Shown here: positions 10,801 to 19,450 of the stretch, piece after piece
Layout of the letters: each line of letters starts with the position of its first letter
Numbering within the stretch: position 1 is the first letter of the stretch
From: Pusillimonas sp. DMV24BSW_D
GTDB lineage: Bacteria > Pseudomonadota > Gammaproteobacteria > Burkholderiales > Burkholderiaceae_B
Direction: 5' to 3'
Length of the DNA stretch: 64,000 nucleotides
NCBI RefSeq assembly: GCF_011388195.1
Contig: NZ_CP049990.1
Coordinates: forward strand, 2,604,001 to 2,668,000
Position numbers and translations under genes: made by a program
Notes under the pieces: generated by a model
Told to the model about the DNA's origin: nothing
The model's database searches: none
Seen by the model: only the letters and a program-made list of their open reading frames with translations

Positions 10801-11735
10801 CGTGCAAACAGCGGCAATACATCTAGACGGCCACCATGATGCTTACGCAAAGCATCAGCCGACTCACGAATTTCACGCTCGCCCGGCAAAAAAACCAATA
10901 CATCGCCGTCACCATAACGGGCGCACTCGTCTACCGCATCAACAATGGCATCAATCAGATCGCGTTCCTCATCGGAGCCAAGGCGCGAACGCGCATCGTC
11001 TCGCGCAGCAGAATCCTCATCATGATCGCGAACCGGACGATAAAGGATATCAACCGGATACAAGCGGCCGGACACTTCCACGACAGGGGCAGGTTTGCCG
11101 TCCGTTGCAAAATGACGCGAAAACCGCGCTGCATCGATGGTGGCCGACGTGATAATGAGCTTCAGATCAGGTCGACGCGGCAAGAGTTGCTTTAGAAAAC
11201 CCAGCAGAAAATCAATATTCAAGCTGCGCTCGTGTGCCTCATCAATAATAATGGTGTCATAGCGACGCAGCATGGGATCACGTTGGGACTCCGCCAGCAA
11301 AATGCCGTCGGTCATGAGTTTGATTGCGGTATTGCGTGAGCTTCGATCATTAAATCGAACTTGATAACCCACCCAATCACCGATTTCAGTATTCAGCTCT
11401 TGGGCCACCCGTTTGGCAACCGACGTCGCCGCCAGACGGCGCGGCTGAGTATGCCCGATGATCTTTTCACCGCCGCGACCCAACTCTAAACACAACTTGG
11501 GTAACTGCGTGGTTTTCCCCGAACCCGTCTCACCGCATACAATCACAACCTGATTACCTTGAATGGCTTCGGCGATTTCCTTGCGGCGAGCACTAACCGG
11601 CAGATCTTCAGGATAATGAATGGGTGGCAACGGGCGTGGCGAACGCCGCTCCGTACCATTCTGATGAGCGGAGGTGCGAGGGCTTCGGCCCTTGAAAGTG
11701 TCTTTGTTTCCCGACAAACCGGATAAGTCCTGCAT
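7869..11735 (-). CDS. hrpA: ATP-dependent RNA helicase HrpA
   Basis: A DEAH-box RNA helicase of 1288 residues (family length near 1300). Walker A is GETGSGKT at 68-75, DEAH lies at 165-168, motif III is SATID, and motif VI is QRAGRCGR. The long C-terminal half contains the OB-like and HrpA-specific (DUF3418) regions. Several starts are possible: ATG at 11735 (chosen), ATG at 11765, GTG at 11789. A TATAAT sequence overlaps the 11765 ATG, and if it is the -10 box the transcript would begin downstream of that codon, which favours 11735; on the other hand AGGTCA before 11765 is the better ribosome site. HrpA-type helicases act in mRNA processing and rescue of stalled ribosomes. Confidence 0.95.
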   Translation of the reverse strand: MQDLSGLSGNKDTFKGRSPRTSAHQNGTERRSPRPLPPIHYPEDLPVSARRKEIAEAIQGNQVVIVCGETGSGKTTQLPKLCLELGRGGEKIIGHTQPRRLAATSVAKRVAQELNTEIGDWVGYQVRFNDRSSRNTAIKLMTDGILLAESQRDPMLRRYDTIIIDEAHERSLNIDFLLGFLKQLLPRRPDLKLIITSATIDAARFSRHFATDGKPAPVVEVSGRLYPVDILYRPVRDHDEDSAARDDARSRLGSDEERDLIDAIVDAVDECARYGDGDVLVFLPGEREIRESADALRKHHGGRLDVLPLFARLSQAEQEQIFRPQSNRRRVVLATNVAETSLTVPGIRYVVDSGLARIKRYSWRNKVEQLRIEPISQASANQRAGRCGRIGPGVCIRLYDEESFQRRSAFTDPEILRSSLASVILRMKVLKLDDIETFPFVEAPTGRAVADGYHLLQELGALDEANQLTRVGAALARLPVDPRIARMVLAARDEQCLAEMLIIAAALSVQDPRDRPMAERDAAQNAHQKFADTKSEFLSYVKLWSWYEDKVRHKASQKKLVALLRQNYLSPLRLREWHDVHSQLAALVGEQGWRVNQTEATYEQLHKALLAGLLGNIGLKAEEGQRYLGARDIRFLIHPGSTLGRKGGRWIVAAELVETSQLFARCVARIEPGWIERVGAHLVRRTWSDPRWEKKSGQVVANERGTVYGLMVYNGRKMHYGKIDPVHAREIFIREGLVTGELNTTVPFVRQNRQLIERIEKLEHQTRRPDILVDDSLIYAFYDQQIPAEIFQTATLEKWFKGLSDDKRKALLLTRDDLMRHEAAGITTDVFPKKVEWDGVEMSLDYHFEPGSVRDGVTLTVPLFALNKIDAQRCEWLVPGMLKEKVQLLLKSLPQKLRRHCVPLPDYATHFYERWFEKVRDPDMGLLDAIADDMWQNVKVRPQRTDFKLETLPTHMLMNFKVVDEQGRMLSGGRNLDQLKAEHGRQAQASFQKMAVRDESVAQALAQENITDWSFGELPELMEIRRKGESVIGYPALVDKQTHCDLDVFDDPAKARSHHRLGLRRLFRLALKDQVKFLQKNLTDLTRMSMLYISLGTQDELRDQIIDLAIEQACMVEPWPSSCEAFQQKHESARSRLGLLAQEIARLTGQILIEWSAVQKKLVQAKPHTDAYADLQSQLSALMSKWFVRDTPYEKLVHFPRYLKAVQMRIDKLKSDPQRDRQLMADMAPLLTQYQRALNALKGAPDAQLADFRWMLEELRVSLFAQTLRTPMPVSVKRLQKAWSAMHR

Positions 11736-11765
11736 GAAATTTCTTATAACAGCGCAACCGGTCAT

Positions 11766-11796
11766 TATAATTTTGACCTGATACAACACAAACTGC
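11766..11796 (-). promoter_or_regulatory. Possible promoter of hrpA-dnaE-glycan unit
   Basis: On the minus strand a perfect TATAAT (at about 11771-11766) is preceded at 16 bases by TTGTGT, which matches three of six -35 positions. It lies in the short region between the divergent hrpA and argA genes. The -35 is weak and the assignment rests mainly on the -10 box. Confidence 0.35.
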
Positions 11797-11813
11797 TTTC
11801 TATATTATTTCTT

Positions 11814-13166
11814 ATGGCCGAACCCGAAGACACCTTCTCCGCCCAAGACGCCGCCCAATTTGCCCCCGCACAATTTGTGCGCTGGTTCCGCGAAGTGGCG
11901 CCCTATGTCCATAATTTCCGCGGTAAAACCTTTGTCGTGGCGTTTGGCGGTGAACTGGTCAACGACGGCGCACTGAATAATCTGATTCAAGACTTATCAC
12001 TACTCTCCGCGCTAGGGGTGCGGCTGGTGCTGGTGCATGGATCCCGGCCGCAAGTGAATGAGCAATTAAAACTCAAGGGCCTTGACGTTCGGTTTGGGCG
12101 CAATAACCAGCCGACCAATGCCGCTGCGCTGGAATGTGCGAAAGAGGCAGCAGGCGAAATCCGGCTTGATATTGAGGCCGCATTCAGCCAGGGGCTTCCA
12201 AACACCCCAATGTCGAATGCGCAAATTCGCGTTATTTCCGGCAATTTTGTCACCGCCCGCCCCATTGGGGTCATCGAAGGTGTGGATTATTTACACACCG
12301 GTGCGGTACGAAAGCTGGATTCGGACGCGTTGCGTTCCGTTCTCAACCAGGGTGCCATAGTTTTGTTGTCGCCGTTAGGCTTTTCGCCTACGGGGGAAGC
12401 CTTCAATCTGGCCATGGAGGATCTGGCAACCAGCGTAGCCATTTCCCTGCGTGCGGAAAAACTCATTTTTCTGACTCAAAATCGCACTATCCGACATGAA
12501 GACGGTACAGTCGATACCGAACTGGCGCGTGAAGATGCCGATGCCCTGCTGGCCGGCGGCGCACTCGACGAAGACACCGCCACTTTCCTCAGCCACGCCT
12601 CCCGTGCCGTTAAAAGGGGCGTCGCCCGAGCTCACCTGCTGCCCTACACACTTGATGGCAGCGTACTGTTGGAAATCTTTACACACGATGGCGTGGGCAC
12701 CATGGTTGTGGAAGACACGCTGGACGACTTGCGCCCCGCCACCATGGATGACGTAGGGGCGATTGTGCGTTTAATCGATCCGCTGGAAGCCGACGGCACG
12801 CTGGTTCCACGCGGCCGCGCCGTTATCGAGCGCGACGTTGAGCAATTCACCGTCCTGGAGCACGACGGTGTCATCTACGGTTGCGTTGCCATGATTCCCT
12901 ACCCCGACGACCGCATGGCCGAAATGGCTTGTTTAATCGTGCACCCTGAATGGCAGGGCGAAGGTGAAGGCGAAATGCTGTTGCGACACGCTGAATCCAA
13001 GGCCCGGGCTGCAGGGGCACGCAGGTTGTTCGTACTTACCACGCGCACGTCACATTGGTTTATCAAACGCGGCTTTGTACAGGGCGGCGTTGCCGACCTG
13101 CCAAGAGAGCGTCAGGCACATTACAACCGCTCGCGAAACAGTCTGGTGTTCATCAAAAAGCTCTAG
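11814..13166 (+). CDS. argA: N-acetylglutamate synthase (amino-acid N-acetyltransferase)
   Basis: First enzyme of arginine synthesis: acetyl-CoA + L-glutamate to N-acetylglutamate. At 450 residues it has the classical two-domain ArgA form: an N-terminal amino-acid kinase fold (about 30-290, with VVAFGGELV and VLVHGSRPQV) that in this family senses arginine, and a C-terminal GNAT domain (about 305-445) with the acetyl-CoA loop QGEGEG in HPEWQGEGEG. The start ATG at 11814 directly follows a T-rich stretch with little Shine-Dalgarno character. It is divergent from hrpA with only a short gap. No other arg genes are nearby, as is usual for argA in this group. Confidence 0.95.
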   Translation: MAEPEDTFSAQDAAQFAPAQFVRWFREVAPYVHNFRGKTFVVAFGGELVNDGALNNLIQDLSLLSALGVRLVLVHGSRPQVNEQLKLKGLDVRFGRNNQPTNAAALECAKEAAGEIRLDIEAAFSQGLPNTPMSNAQIRVISGNFVTARPIGVIEGVDYLHTGAVRKLDSDALRSVLNQGAIVLLSPLGFSPTGEAFNLAMEDLATSVAISLRAEKLIFLTQNRTIRHEDGTVDTELAREDADALLAGGALDEDTATFLSHASRAVKRGVARAHLLPYTLDGSVLLEIFTHDGVGTMVVEDTLDDLRPATMDDVGAIVRLIDPLEADGTLVPRGRAVIERDVEQFTVLEHDGVIYGCVAMIPYPDDRMAEMACLIVHPEWQGEGEGEMLLRHAESKARAAGARRLFVLTTRTSHWFIKRGFVQGGVADLPRERQAHYNRSRNSLVFIKKL

Positions 13167-13234
13167 AATGCGCACCACATCACGACTGGGTACAATGTTG
13201 CATGTTGCTAAATTAATCAGTAAGAGGCGCACCT

Positions 13235-13507
13235 ATGACACGTATGGTTCAATGTGTAAAACTAAAGCGCGAAGCCGAAGGGCTACCCGCGCCCCCTTAT
13301 CCCGGGGAACTGGGTGTACGTATCTGGCAAAACGTTTCCAAAGAGGCTTGGGAGCAATGGGTGCAAACCCAAACCCGCCTGGTAAATGAAAACCGGCTCA
13401 ATCTCGCGGATATCCGGGCACGCAAATATTTGGCACAGCAAATGGAAAGGTTTCTTTTCGAAGATGTCGATGTTGAAGCACAAGGCTTTGTGCCGCCTTC
13501 GCAGTAA
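13235..13507 (+). CDS. yggX: Oxidative damage protection / Fe-S trafficking protein YggX
   Basis: A 90-residue protein with the YggX signature start [17 protein letters not shown], including the single conserved Cys at residue 7, and the family's PPYPGELG and QMERFLFE segments. Members bind or traffic iron and protect Fe-S clusters against oxidation; in enterobacteria the gene is in the SoxRS regulon, which cannot be judged here. TAAGAGG lies about nine bases before the ATG. It follows argA by 68 bases in the same direction and ends at a strong terminator. Confidence 0.95.
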   Translation: MTRMVQCVKLKREAEGLPAPPYPGELGVRIWQNVSKEAWEQWVQTQTRLVNENRLNLADIRARKYLAQQMERFLFEDVDVEAQGFVPPSQ

Positions 13508-13524
13508 TTGAAACGCCCCAAAGT

Positions 13525-13557
13525 AAAAAAGTCACGTTCATAACGTGACTTTTTTTT
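13525..13557. terminator. Bidirectional rho-independent terminator yggX / phoU
   Basis: A perfect hairpin GTCACGTT-CAT-AACGTGAC is flanked by six A on the left and eight T on the right, so it can stop transcription in both directions between the convergent yggX and phoU genes. The A:T flanks extend the stem to 14 base pairs with a three-base loop. Confidence 0.92.
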
Positions 13558-13594
13558 GCTAAACGGAATGTATCCAAACTAGTGCCGATCGGGG

Positions 13595-14317
13595 TTAGTC
13601 TCCTTGTTTTACCAGAGGTTCGCCGCGGGCCACGCGCTCTGTGGCTTTTACGCCAATGTGGCGTACATCGTCTCCGTGGACCATATAAATAACACGTTCA
13701 GCCATATTTTTGGCGTGGTCACCAATTCGCTCAAGAGAGCGGGCGATGAAAATAAGATCGATAGACCGGGAAATCGTGCGCGGGTCTTCCATCATATAAG
13801 TGATTAAATGGCGTAAGGAGGCTTTCCACTCCTTGTCGACCTCTTTATCGTTGCGTACCACCGTCGCTGCATGAATAGGGTCTTCACGGGCAAACGCATC
13901 GAGCACATTACGAATCATGTTCGTAACCTGAGTGGAAATGTGCCGTAACTCAACCGCTGGAATGTACTGGCCACCCGCCTCATGCATCCGGCGCGCCATT
14001 TTTGCGATTTTGTCGGCCTCGTCGCCGCACCGCTCCATATCGGTAAGCATTTTTGAAACCGACAGCAATAGACGCAAATCGACGGCTGTGGGTTGATTGC
14101 GCGCAATAAGCAACCCAATTCGCTCGTCAATTTCGACTTCCAACCGGTTTACTTCTTTCTCACGATCATGAACCGTATCGGCGAGCGTTACTTCTTTGTT
14201 TACCAGTACATTCATCGCCTCGCCAATCATGGCCTCAACCAGGCCCCCCATTTGCAAGAACGAAGAGCGAACGTTCTCGAGCTCGGCGGAAAACTGTTTG
14301 TTGGTGTGTTCGGTCAT
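13595..14317 (-). CDS. phoU: Phosphate signalling / transport regulator PhoU
   Basis: A 240-residue all-helical protein made of two PhoU repeats. The metal-cluster motifs are present in each: ERCGDEADKIAKM near residue 95-107 and ERIGDHAKNMAE near 195-206 (the E/DxxxD pattern). PhoU links the PstSCAB phosphate transporter to PhoR/PhoB signalling and prevents phosphate over-uptake. No pst, phoB or phoR gene is in the window: its upstream neighbour is rpiA, 76 bases away. I saw no convincing Pho box before it. Confidence 0.95.
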   Translation of the reverse strand: MTEHTNKQFSAELENVRSSFLQMGGLVEAMIGEAMNVLVNKEVTLADTVHDREKEVNRLEVEIDERIGLLIARNQPTAVDLRLLLSVSKMLTDMERCGDEADKIAKMARRMHEAGGQYIPAVELRHISTQVTNMIRNVLDAFAREDPIHAATVVRNDKEVDKEWKASLRHLITYMMEDPRTISRSIDLIFIARSLERIGDHAKNMAERVIYMVHGDDVRHIGVKATERVARGEPLVKQGD

Positions 14318-14393
14318 GATTGAACCTCTGGTTTCAATAACGCGGATAAAAATTGTACTGCTACCTTACCCGATAATTATGACGTGATTATGA

Positions 14394-15071
14394 CTAAGCG
14401 GGCTTACGCTGCTCAACACCCGCTTGAGTTGAAATTAATGCAACGCCGGCGCCTGCTATGGCGAACAAACCACACGTTACCACCCCTGGAATATTATTTA
14501 CCTGCGCCTCCAAGGCTTTCGGGTCGGTAATACGCAAACCCGCTACGTCGAGGATCTGGCAACCATTGTCGGTGGTAAAGCCTTCCCGCAACTTAGGCCG
14601 CCCACCAAGTGCCGCCATTTGTCGGGCCACTGCTTCGCGGGCCATGGGAATGACTTCGACGGGCAAGGGGAAAGCACCCAGGTAATCGACACATTTCGAC
14701 TCATCGGCAATACATACGAACTGATCGGCAACCGAGGCCACGATTTTTTCTCGGGTTAATGCTCCGCCGCCCCCTTTTATCATGTGCAAGCCGGCGTCAA
14801 TTTCATCGGCACCATCGATATAAACCGGCACATGGCTGATGTCATTCAGATCGAACACTTCAATACCGTGGCTTTGCAGGCGTGTGGTGCTGCGTTCGGA
14901 GCTTGAAACCGTACCTTTGAAACGGTTTTTATACTGGGCCAGTTGATCGATAAACAAATCGGCGGTTGACCCCGAACCAATGCCAATAACAGTGTCGGGC
15001 TTTAAATACGGCAGCACATAATCGATTGCTGCCACTGCGACATTTTCTTTTAACTGTTGTTGTGTTAGCAA
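14394..15071 (-). CDS. rpiA: Ribose-5-phosphate isomerase A
   Basis: Interconverts ribose 5-phosphate and ribulose 5-phosphate in the pentose phosphate pathway. It has 225 residues, the normal RpiA length. Signatures: [13 protein letters not shown] (about 31-43), the active-site DGADEID (about 85-91) and [14 protein letters not shown] (about 98-111) with the catalytic Glu and phosphate-binding Lys. It begins three bases after the stop of the ArsC-like gene and is probably the last or next-to-last gene of the pot transcript. Confidence 0.96.
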   Translation of the reverse strand: MLTQQQLKENVAVAAIDYVLPYLKPDTVIGIGSGSTADLFIDQLAQYKNRFKGTVSSSERSTTRLQSHGIEVFDLNDISHVPVYIDGADEIDAGLHMIKGGGGALTREKIVASVADQFVCIADESKCVDYLGAFPLPVEVIPMAREAVARQMAALGGRPKLREGFTTDNGCQILDVAGLRITDPKALEAQVNNIPGVVTCGLFAIAGAGVALISTQAGVEQRKPA

Positions 15072-15074
15072 ACC

Positions 15075-15431
15075 TTACCCCTTTAGCTCAACATATTTTT
15101 TCTCGGAAAACCCCAACACAATATTCGGTGCCAGGCCCACGGCAACGGGTCGTTTCACTAATGTTGGATGGTCGGCGACAAGGGCCAGGTAGTCTTCTTG
15201 AGATGCCGGACTTTTTTGACTTTCCGGTAAATTTCGCCATGTCATTGAGGCCCGATTAATGAGTTTGTCCCAGCCTGCCTGACCAGCCCAGTCTTTTAAA
15301 GTCTTGGCGTCAACAGGTTGTTCACGATAATCAATAAAAGTGTACGGCACGTCATTGGCGTCCAGCCATTTCATGGCTTTCACACAAGTGCTGCATTTTT
15401 TCAGCCCGTATAAAACAACGGATTCACTCAT
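15075..15431 (-). CDS. ArsC/Spx-family thioredoxin-fold protein (YffB-like)
   Basis: A 118-residue member of the ArsC/Spx superfamily. It opens with VVLYGLKKCSTCVKA: the thioredoxin-fold strand followed by CSTC, a CxxC pair at residues 13 and 16. The conserved WRNLPE and VKRPV segments of the YffB-type group are present. Members are often called arsenate reductase-related, but true arsenate reduction is not shown and the gene has no ars neighbours. It overlaps potI by four bases (ATGA) and precedes rpiA by three bases, so it is co-transcribed with both. Confidence 0.88.
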   Translation of the reverse strand: MSESVVLYGLKKCSTCVKAMKWLDANDVPYTFIDYREQPVDAKTLKDWAGQAGWDKLINRASMTWRNLPESQKSPASQEDYLALVADHPTLVKRPVAVGLAPNIVLGFSEKKYVELKG

Positions 15432-16231
15432 TTAGACTCCCCTCGCCATTGCAGGCGATTCGCCACAATAACGAATAAACCAACAATCAGAATAAACAAC
15501 GTCGCCAACGCATTGATTTCAGGTTTCAAACCCAGGCGAACGCGCGAGAACACCTCCAGCGGCAGCGTGGTGTAACCCGGCCCAGAAAGGAACGAGGCGA
15601 TAACCACATCGTCGAGCGACAAAGTGAAGGCTAACAGCCAGGCCGCCAACAACGCCGGGGCAATCAACGGCACGGTAATCAGGAAAAACACTTTCAACGG
15701 CGTGGCGCCCAGATCAAGTGCCGCTTCTTCCAGTGAACGATCAAGGTCTCGAATGCGTGACTGCACCACCACGGCGACGTACGCCACACACAAAGTGACA
15801 TGCCCGACCCAAATAGTGAACATGCCATTACCTTGCGGCCAGCCAATAAGCTGACTCATTTCCACAAACAGCAACAGCAATGAAATACCCAGCACAACCT
15901 CGGGTATAACCAAAGGCGCACTCAGCATGCCTATATACAACGTAAAACCCCGAAAGCGCCCCATACGAGCCAAAACATAGCCCGCCCAAGTGCCAATAAT
16001 GACTGCGGCAGTGGCGGTCAACGCCGCAATTTGCAACGACAACAACGCAGCGCTAAGCAAAGCGCGATCATTGAATAGCTCAACATACCAACGCAACGAA
16101 AAACCAGACCAGGTTGTCATTAACGAAGAATCGTTAAACGAGAAAACCATCAGGCAGGCGATGGGCACATACAAAAAGCCGTATCCCACAAACAACGCCA
16201 ATGCCCTGAACCAACGATTGGGTTGAATCAT
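15428..16231 (-). CDS. potI: Putrescine ABC transporter, permease PotI
   Basis: Inner-membrane permease of 267 residues with about six hydrophobic segments. The ABC-permease EAA loop is seen as EEAALDLGATPLKVFF near residues 168-183. The sequence GYTTLPLEVFSRVRLGLKPEINALATL near the C-terminus is typical of PotC/PotI permeases. Its ATG overlaps the potH stop (ATGA), and its stop overlaps the ArsC-like gene. It forms the membrane channel with PotH. Confidence 0.94.
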   Translation of the reverse strand: MIQPNRWFRALALFVGYGFLYVPIACLMVFSFNDSSLMTTWSGFSLRWYVELFNDRALLSAALLSLQIAALTATAAVIIGTWAGYVLARMGRFRGFTLYIGMLSAPLVIPEVVLGISLLLLFVEMSQLIGWPQGNGMFTIWVGHVTLCVAYVAVVVQSRIRDLDRSLEEAALDLGATPLKVFFLITVPLIAPALLAAWLLAFTLSLDDVVIASFLSGPGYTTLPLEVFSRVRLGLKPEINALATLFILIVGLFVIVANRLQWRGESK

Positions 16232-17142
16232 TTGCGTTCACCCCCATTCATTTGGCTCATTTGATTCTTCTGGAAAATAACCAGCGGAATTAACAGAATG
16301 GCCACCATCACCACCGTAACGGCGGCTGCCATGGGCCAATCGGTATTATTGAAGAACTCCGTCCACATCACACGCCCCATCATGAGCGTATCGGCACCAC
16401 CCAGCAGCTCTGGAATAACGTACTCCCCCACAGTGGGAATAAACACCAGCATGCCACCGGCAATCACGCCCGGCAACGACAGCGGCAGCGTGACGCTTAA
16501 AAAGGCTTTCCAGGGTTTCGCACCCAGGTCGTAAGCGGCTTCCAACAGCCGCACATCCAGCTTTACCAGGTTGGCGTAGAGCGGCAAAATAAAGAACGGT
16601 AAATAGGCATAAACGAGGCCGATATAAACTGCCAGATCGGTTCGATAAATTTCCAGCGGTTCACTAATAACGCCCAACCAGATCAAAAAGTTGTTCAGCA
16701 GGCCATCGTTGCGCAGAATCCCGACCCAGGCATAAACACGCAACAGCAATGATGTCCAGAACGGCAAAATGACCAGCACCAACAGCAAACTGCGCAGAGC
16801 CGGTTGTGAGCGGGCAATGTAATACGCCATGGGGTAACCAATAATGGCACACCATAAGGTCGTAATGGCCGCCACCTTGATTGAGTTCAGATAGGTGGCG
16901 ATATAAAGGTTATCGGTAAACAACAGCGCATAGGTGTTCAGGTGCAAGCTTAAGGTAATGGCTTGATCCTGGATTTGCGCAAACGAGGTATAGGGCGGAA
17001 TACCGAACCGCAAATCGGCAAAGCTGATTTTCAATACCAATAGAAATGGCACCAGCAAAAACAGACCCATCCAGATGAATGGCGGCAATATGGCCATTCG
17101 CCTGGATAAAAGCCGACGCGACCAATCAGTGAACTTGCTCAT
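16228..17142 (-). CDS. potH: Putrescine ABC transporter, permease PotH
   Basis: Inner-membrane permease of 304 residues with about six membrane spans; the first follows a short cytoplasmic stretch ending near residue 15. The EAA loop reads EAAYDLGAKPWKAFLSVTLP near residue 200-219. It pairs with PotI and the PotG ATPase to import putrescine. Four-base ATGA overlaps with both neighbours (potG upstream, potI downstream) show tight coupling. Confidence 0.94.
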   Translation of the reverse strand: MSKFTDWSRRLLSRRMAILPPFIWMGLFLLVPFLLVLKISFADLRFGIPPYTSFAQIQDQAITLSLHLNTYALLFTDNLYIATYLNSIKVAAITTLWCAIIGYPMAYYIARSQPALRSLLLVLVILPFWTSLLLRVYAWVGILRNDGLLNNFLIWLGVISEPLEIYRTDLAVYIGLVYAYLPFFILPLYANLVKLDVRLLEAAYDLGAKPWKAFLSVTLPLSLPGVIAGGMLVFIPTVGEYVIPELLGGADTLMMGRVMWTEFFNNTDWPMAAAVTVVMVAILLIPLVIFQKNQMSQMNGGERK

Positions 17143-18269
17143 GAAGGCAACACCGTCGCACTGTCATCGGACCAACTGACATACACCTCGTCATCAATAG
17201 CCGGCGCTTCAGCCTGAACCATCATGACGCCCGGCACGTTCGCCTCCACCATAAAACCGGAGTCCAGGCGAATTTGATAGCGCGCATAACTGCCCATCCA
17301 CGCCACATGATTCACATGGCCATGCGCCCAGTTTCCTTCGGTTTCCGGCTGCGTGACATTCACCCTAATATTCTCAGGACGAATAGAAATATGCACATCC
17401 ATACCCAAGGGTTCGCTAACCCCGTGTGCGACAACCAGCGGGCGGCTCAACTGCTCGCTTTCAATGACCACATGGTCGGGCTCATCTACCACTATGGTGC
17501 CGTTGAACATATTGGTTGAGCCGATGAAACCGGCCACAAACCTGGAGTTTGGAAACTCGTATACCTCTTGCGGAGTGCCGCATTGAACAATTTGGCCCTC
17601 GGTCATGACCGCCAAACGAGATGCCATGGTCATCGCCTCTTCTTGATCGTGCGTCACCATAATGCAGGTCACCCCCACCTGTTCCAGAATCTTCACCAGC
17701 TCAACCTGGGTTTTCTGGCGGATTTGCTTATCAAGCGCTGACATGGGTTCGTCGAGCAACAAGAGCTTTGGGCGTTTGACCAGGCTGCGCGCAAGTGCAA
17801 CACGCTGCTGCTGGCCACCCGATAATTGATTGGGTTTACGGCGCGAATATCCCGCCATCTGCACCAGATCGAGCGCGTCAAACACGCGCTCGTGAATCTC
17901 GTGGCGTGGCACCCCCTCTTGCTTCAAACCGAATGCCACGTTCGCCTCTATTGTCATGTGAGGAAACAACGCATAAGACTGAAACATCATATTCACCGGG
18001 CGTCGGTAAGGCGGTAACAATGTGATGTCTTCGTTATCCAGGAAAATACGGCCCGAAGACGGCTCCTCGAAGCCCGCCAGCATACGCAGCAGCGTCGACT
18101 TTCCACACCCGGAACTACCCAGTAATGCAAATATTTCGTGGCGCCGTACCGACAAATTCACCGACTGAACGGCCACGGTATCGCCGAATATTTTGACGAT
18201 ATCTTCTACACGAACGAATTCTTCGGCATCGCCGGCCCACACTGCGTTGGTATTTCGATTGTCTGTCAT
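17139..18269 (-). CDS. potG: Putrescine ABC transporter, ATP-binding protein PotG
   Basis: ATPase of 376 residues. Walker A is GSSGCGKST near residue 52-60, the signature motif is LSGGQQQRVALAR, and Walker B is LLLLDEPMSALD. The C-terminal 120 residues form the TOBE-type regulatory domain (about 290-370). It energises PotH/PotI. The start lies two bases from the potF stop, and its end overlaps potH. Spermidine could also be carried, but PotFGHI-type proteins are usually putrescine importers. Confidence 0.95.
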   Translation of the reverse strand: MTDNRNTNAVWAGDAEEFVRVEDIVKIFGDTVAVQSVNLSVRRHEIFALLGSSGCGKSTLLRMLAGFEEPSSGRIFLDNEDITLLPPYRRPVNMMFQSYALFPHMTIEANVAFGLKQEGVPRHEIHERVFDALDLVQMAGYSRRKPNQLSGGQQQRVALARSLVKRPKLLLLDEPMSALDKQIRQKTQVELVKILEQVGVTCIMVTHDQEEAMTMASRLAVMTEGQIVQCGTPQEVYEFPNSRFVAGFIGSTNMFNGTIVVDEPDHVVIESEQLSRPLVVAHGVSEPLGMDVHISIRPENIRVNVTQPETEGNWAHGHVNHVAWMGSYARYQIRLDSGFMVEANVPGVMMVQAEAPAIDDEVYVSWSDDSATVLPS

Positions 18270-18271
18270 GA

Positions 18272-19372
18272 TTAGCGACCGGATTTAAGCTCGGCCCACA
18301 TACGGGTTTGAATACGTTTTGATTTTAATGGCAAGGGCTCAATGACATACAAGGTGCGCGAGACCTCGGGCGGCGGATAGATCATGGGGTTGTTGGCTAC
18401 CTCAGGGACAACAAATTCGCGTGCGGTTTTATTTGCATTGGGATAAAACAGTTCGTTAGTGATCGCCGCATGTACCTCCGGTGTTTCAATGTAATTAATG
18501 AACGCCATCGCTTCGTCGAAATGAGGTGCGTCTTTAGGCACTGCCATTGTGTCGAACCAGGCCGGCGCCCCCCCTTCCGGAATGAAATACGCAATTTCGT
18601 ATGGACGATTGGCTTCTTTAGCGCGTTGACTGGCGATCATAATGTCGCCCGAATAGCCAAAAACCAGACAAAGATCGCCGGTTGCCAACTCATCGATATA
18701 ACCCGATGAGCTGAATTGGCGAATAAAAGGACGAATTCCTTTAAGCAGATCAAGCGCAGCGCGAAAATCGCCGGTATCGCCACTGTTCGGATCCAGCCCC
18801 AGGTAATGTAACGCCGCCGGGAACACCTGAGCAGACTCATCCAGAATGGATATACCACACGACTGCAGCTTGCGCGCGTTTTCGGGATCGAACAACAGAT
18901 CCCAACTGTCAAGCTTCACATCGGGCCCAAGCACTTCTCGCACACGGGTCACATTCACGCCTAAACCGTTGGTGCCATACCCCCATGGAACCAGATACTG
19001 GTTGCCCGGATCAATTTCCGCCAGCAATGCCATGATGTCTGGATCGAGATGCTTCCAATTGGGAATTTGCGATTTGTCGAGCTTGCGAAACAAACCGGCC
19101 TGCAATTGGCGGGCCGCATAGTGCGTAGACGGCACAACGATGTCGTAACCTGATTTACCTGTTAATAATTTGGCTTGCAGCGCGTCATTGCTATCGTAAA
19201 CATCGTAGCGCACGCGAATACCGGTTTCCCGTTCAAAACCCGGTAAGGTATCAGGTGCAGTATATTCAGCCCAGTTATAAACGTTTACAACGCGCTGCTG
19301 GGCGTGCGCTGGTAACAACCCCCACAAACCCATGCACAACATGGCAAACGACAACAGCCCTTTCAATCGCAT
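18272..19372 (-). CDS. potF: Putrescine-binding periplasmic protein PotF
   Basis: Solute-binding protein of 366 residues with a clear Sec signal peptide: MRLKG, a hydrophobic core, and a probable cleavage after PAHA (residue 24). The mature part begins with VVNVYNWAEY, the characteristic start of PotD/PotF polyamine-binding proteins, and includes PEGGAPAWFDTMAVP. It delivers putrescine to PotGHI. GGGGTGA lies about six bases before the ATG. It is the first gene of the potFGHI-arsC-like-rpiA unit; the gap to kdkA upstream is 78 bases. Confidence 0.95.
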   Translation of the reverse strand: MRLKGLLSFAMLCMGLWGLLPAHAQQRVVNVYNWAEYTAPDTLPGFERETGIRVRYDVYDSNDALQAKLLTGKSGYDIVVPSTHYAARQLQAGLFRKLDKSQIPNWKHLDPDIMALLAEIDPGNQYLVPWGYGTNGLGVNVTRVREVLGPDVKLDSWDLLFDPENARKLQSCGISILDESAQVFPAALHYLGLDPNSGDTGDFRAALDLLKGIRPFIRQFSSSGYIDELATGDLCLVFGYSGDIMIASQRAKEANRPYEIAYFIPEGGAPAWFDTMAVPKDAPHFDEAMAFINYIETPEVHAAITNELFYPNANKTAREFVVPEVANNPMIYPPPEVSRTLYVIEPLPLKSKRIQTRMWAELKSGR

Positions 19373-19450
19373 TGGTATTCACCCCGGCGAAATTTGAAAT
19401 TGAAACGCGTGATCATAGCTTTTTTTTGGGGGCCATTCAGGACGCCGGTG

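Noticed and set aside
14318-14393. A Pho box before phoU
   Set aside because: No CTGTCAT-type direct repeats; only a chance CGTCAT is seen.
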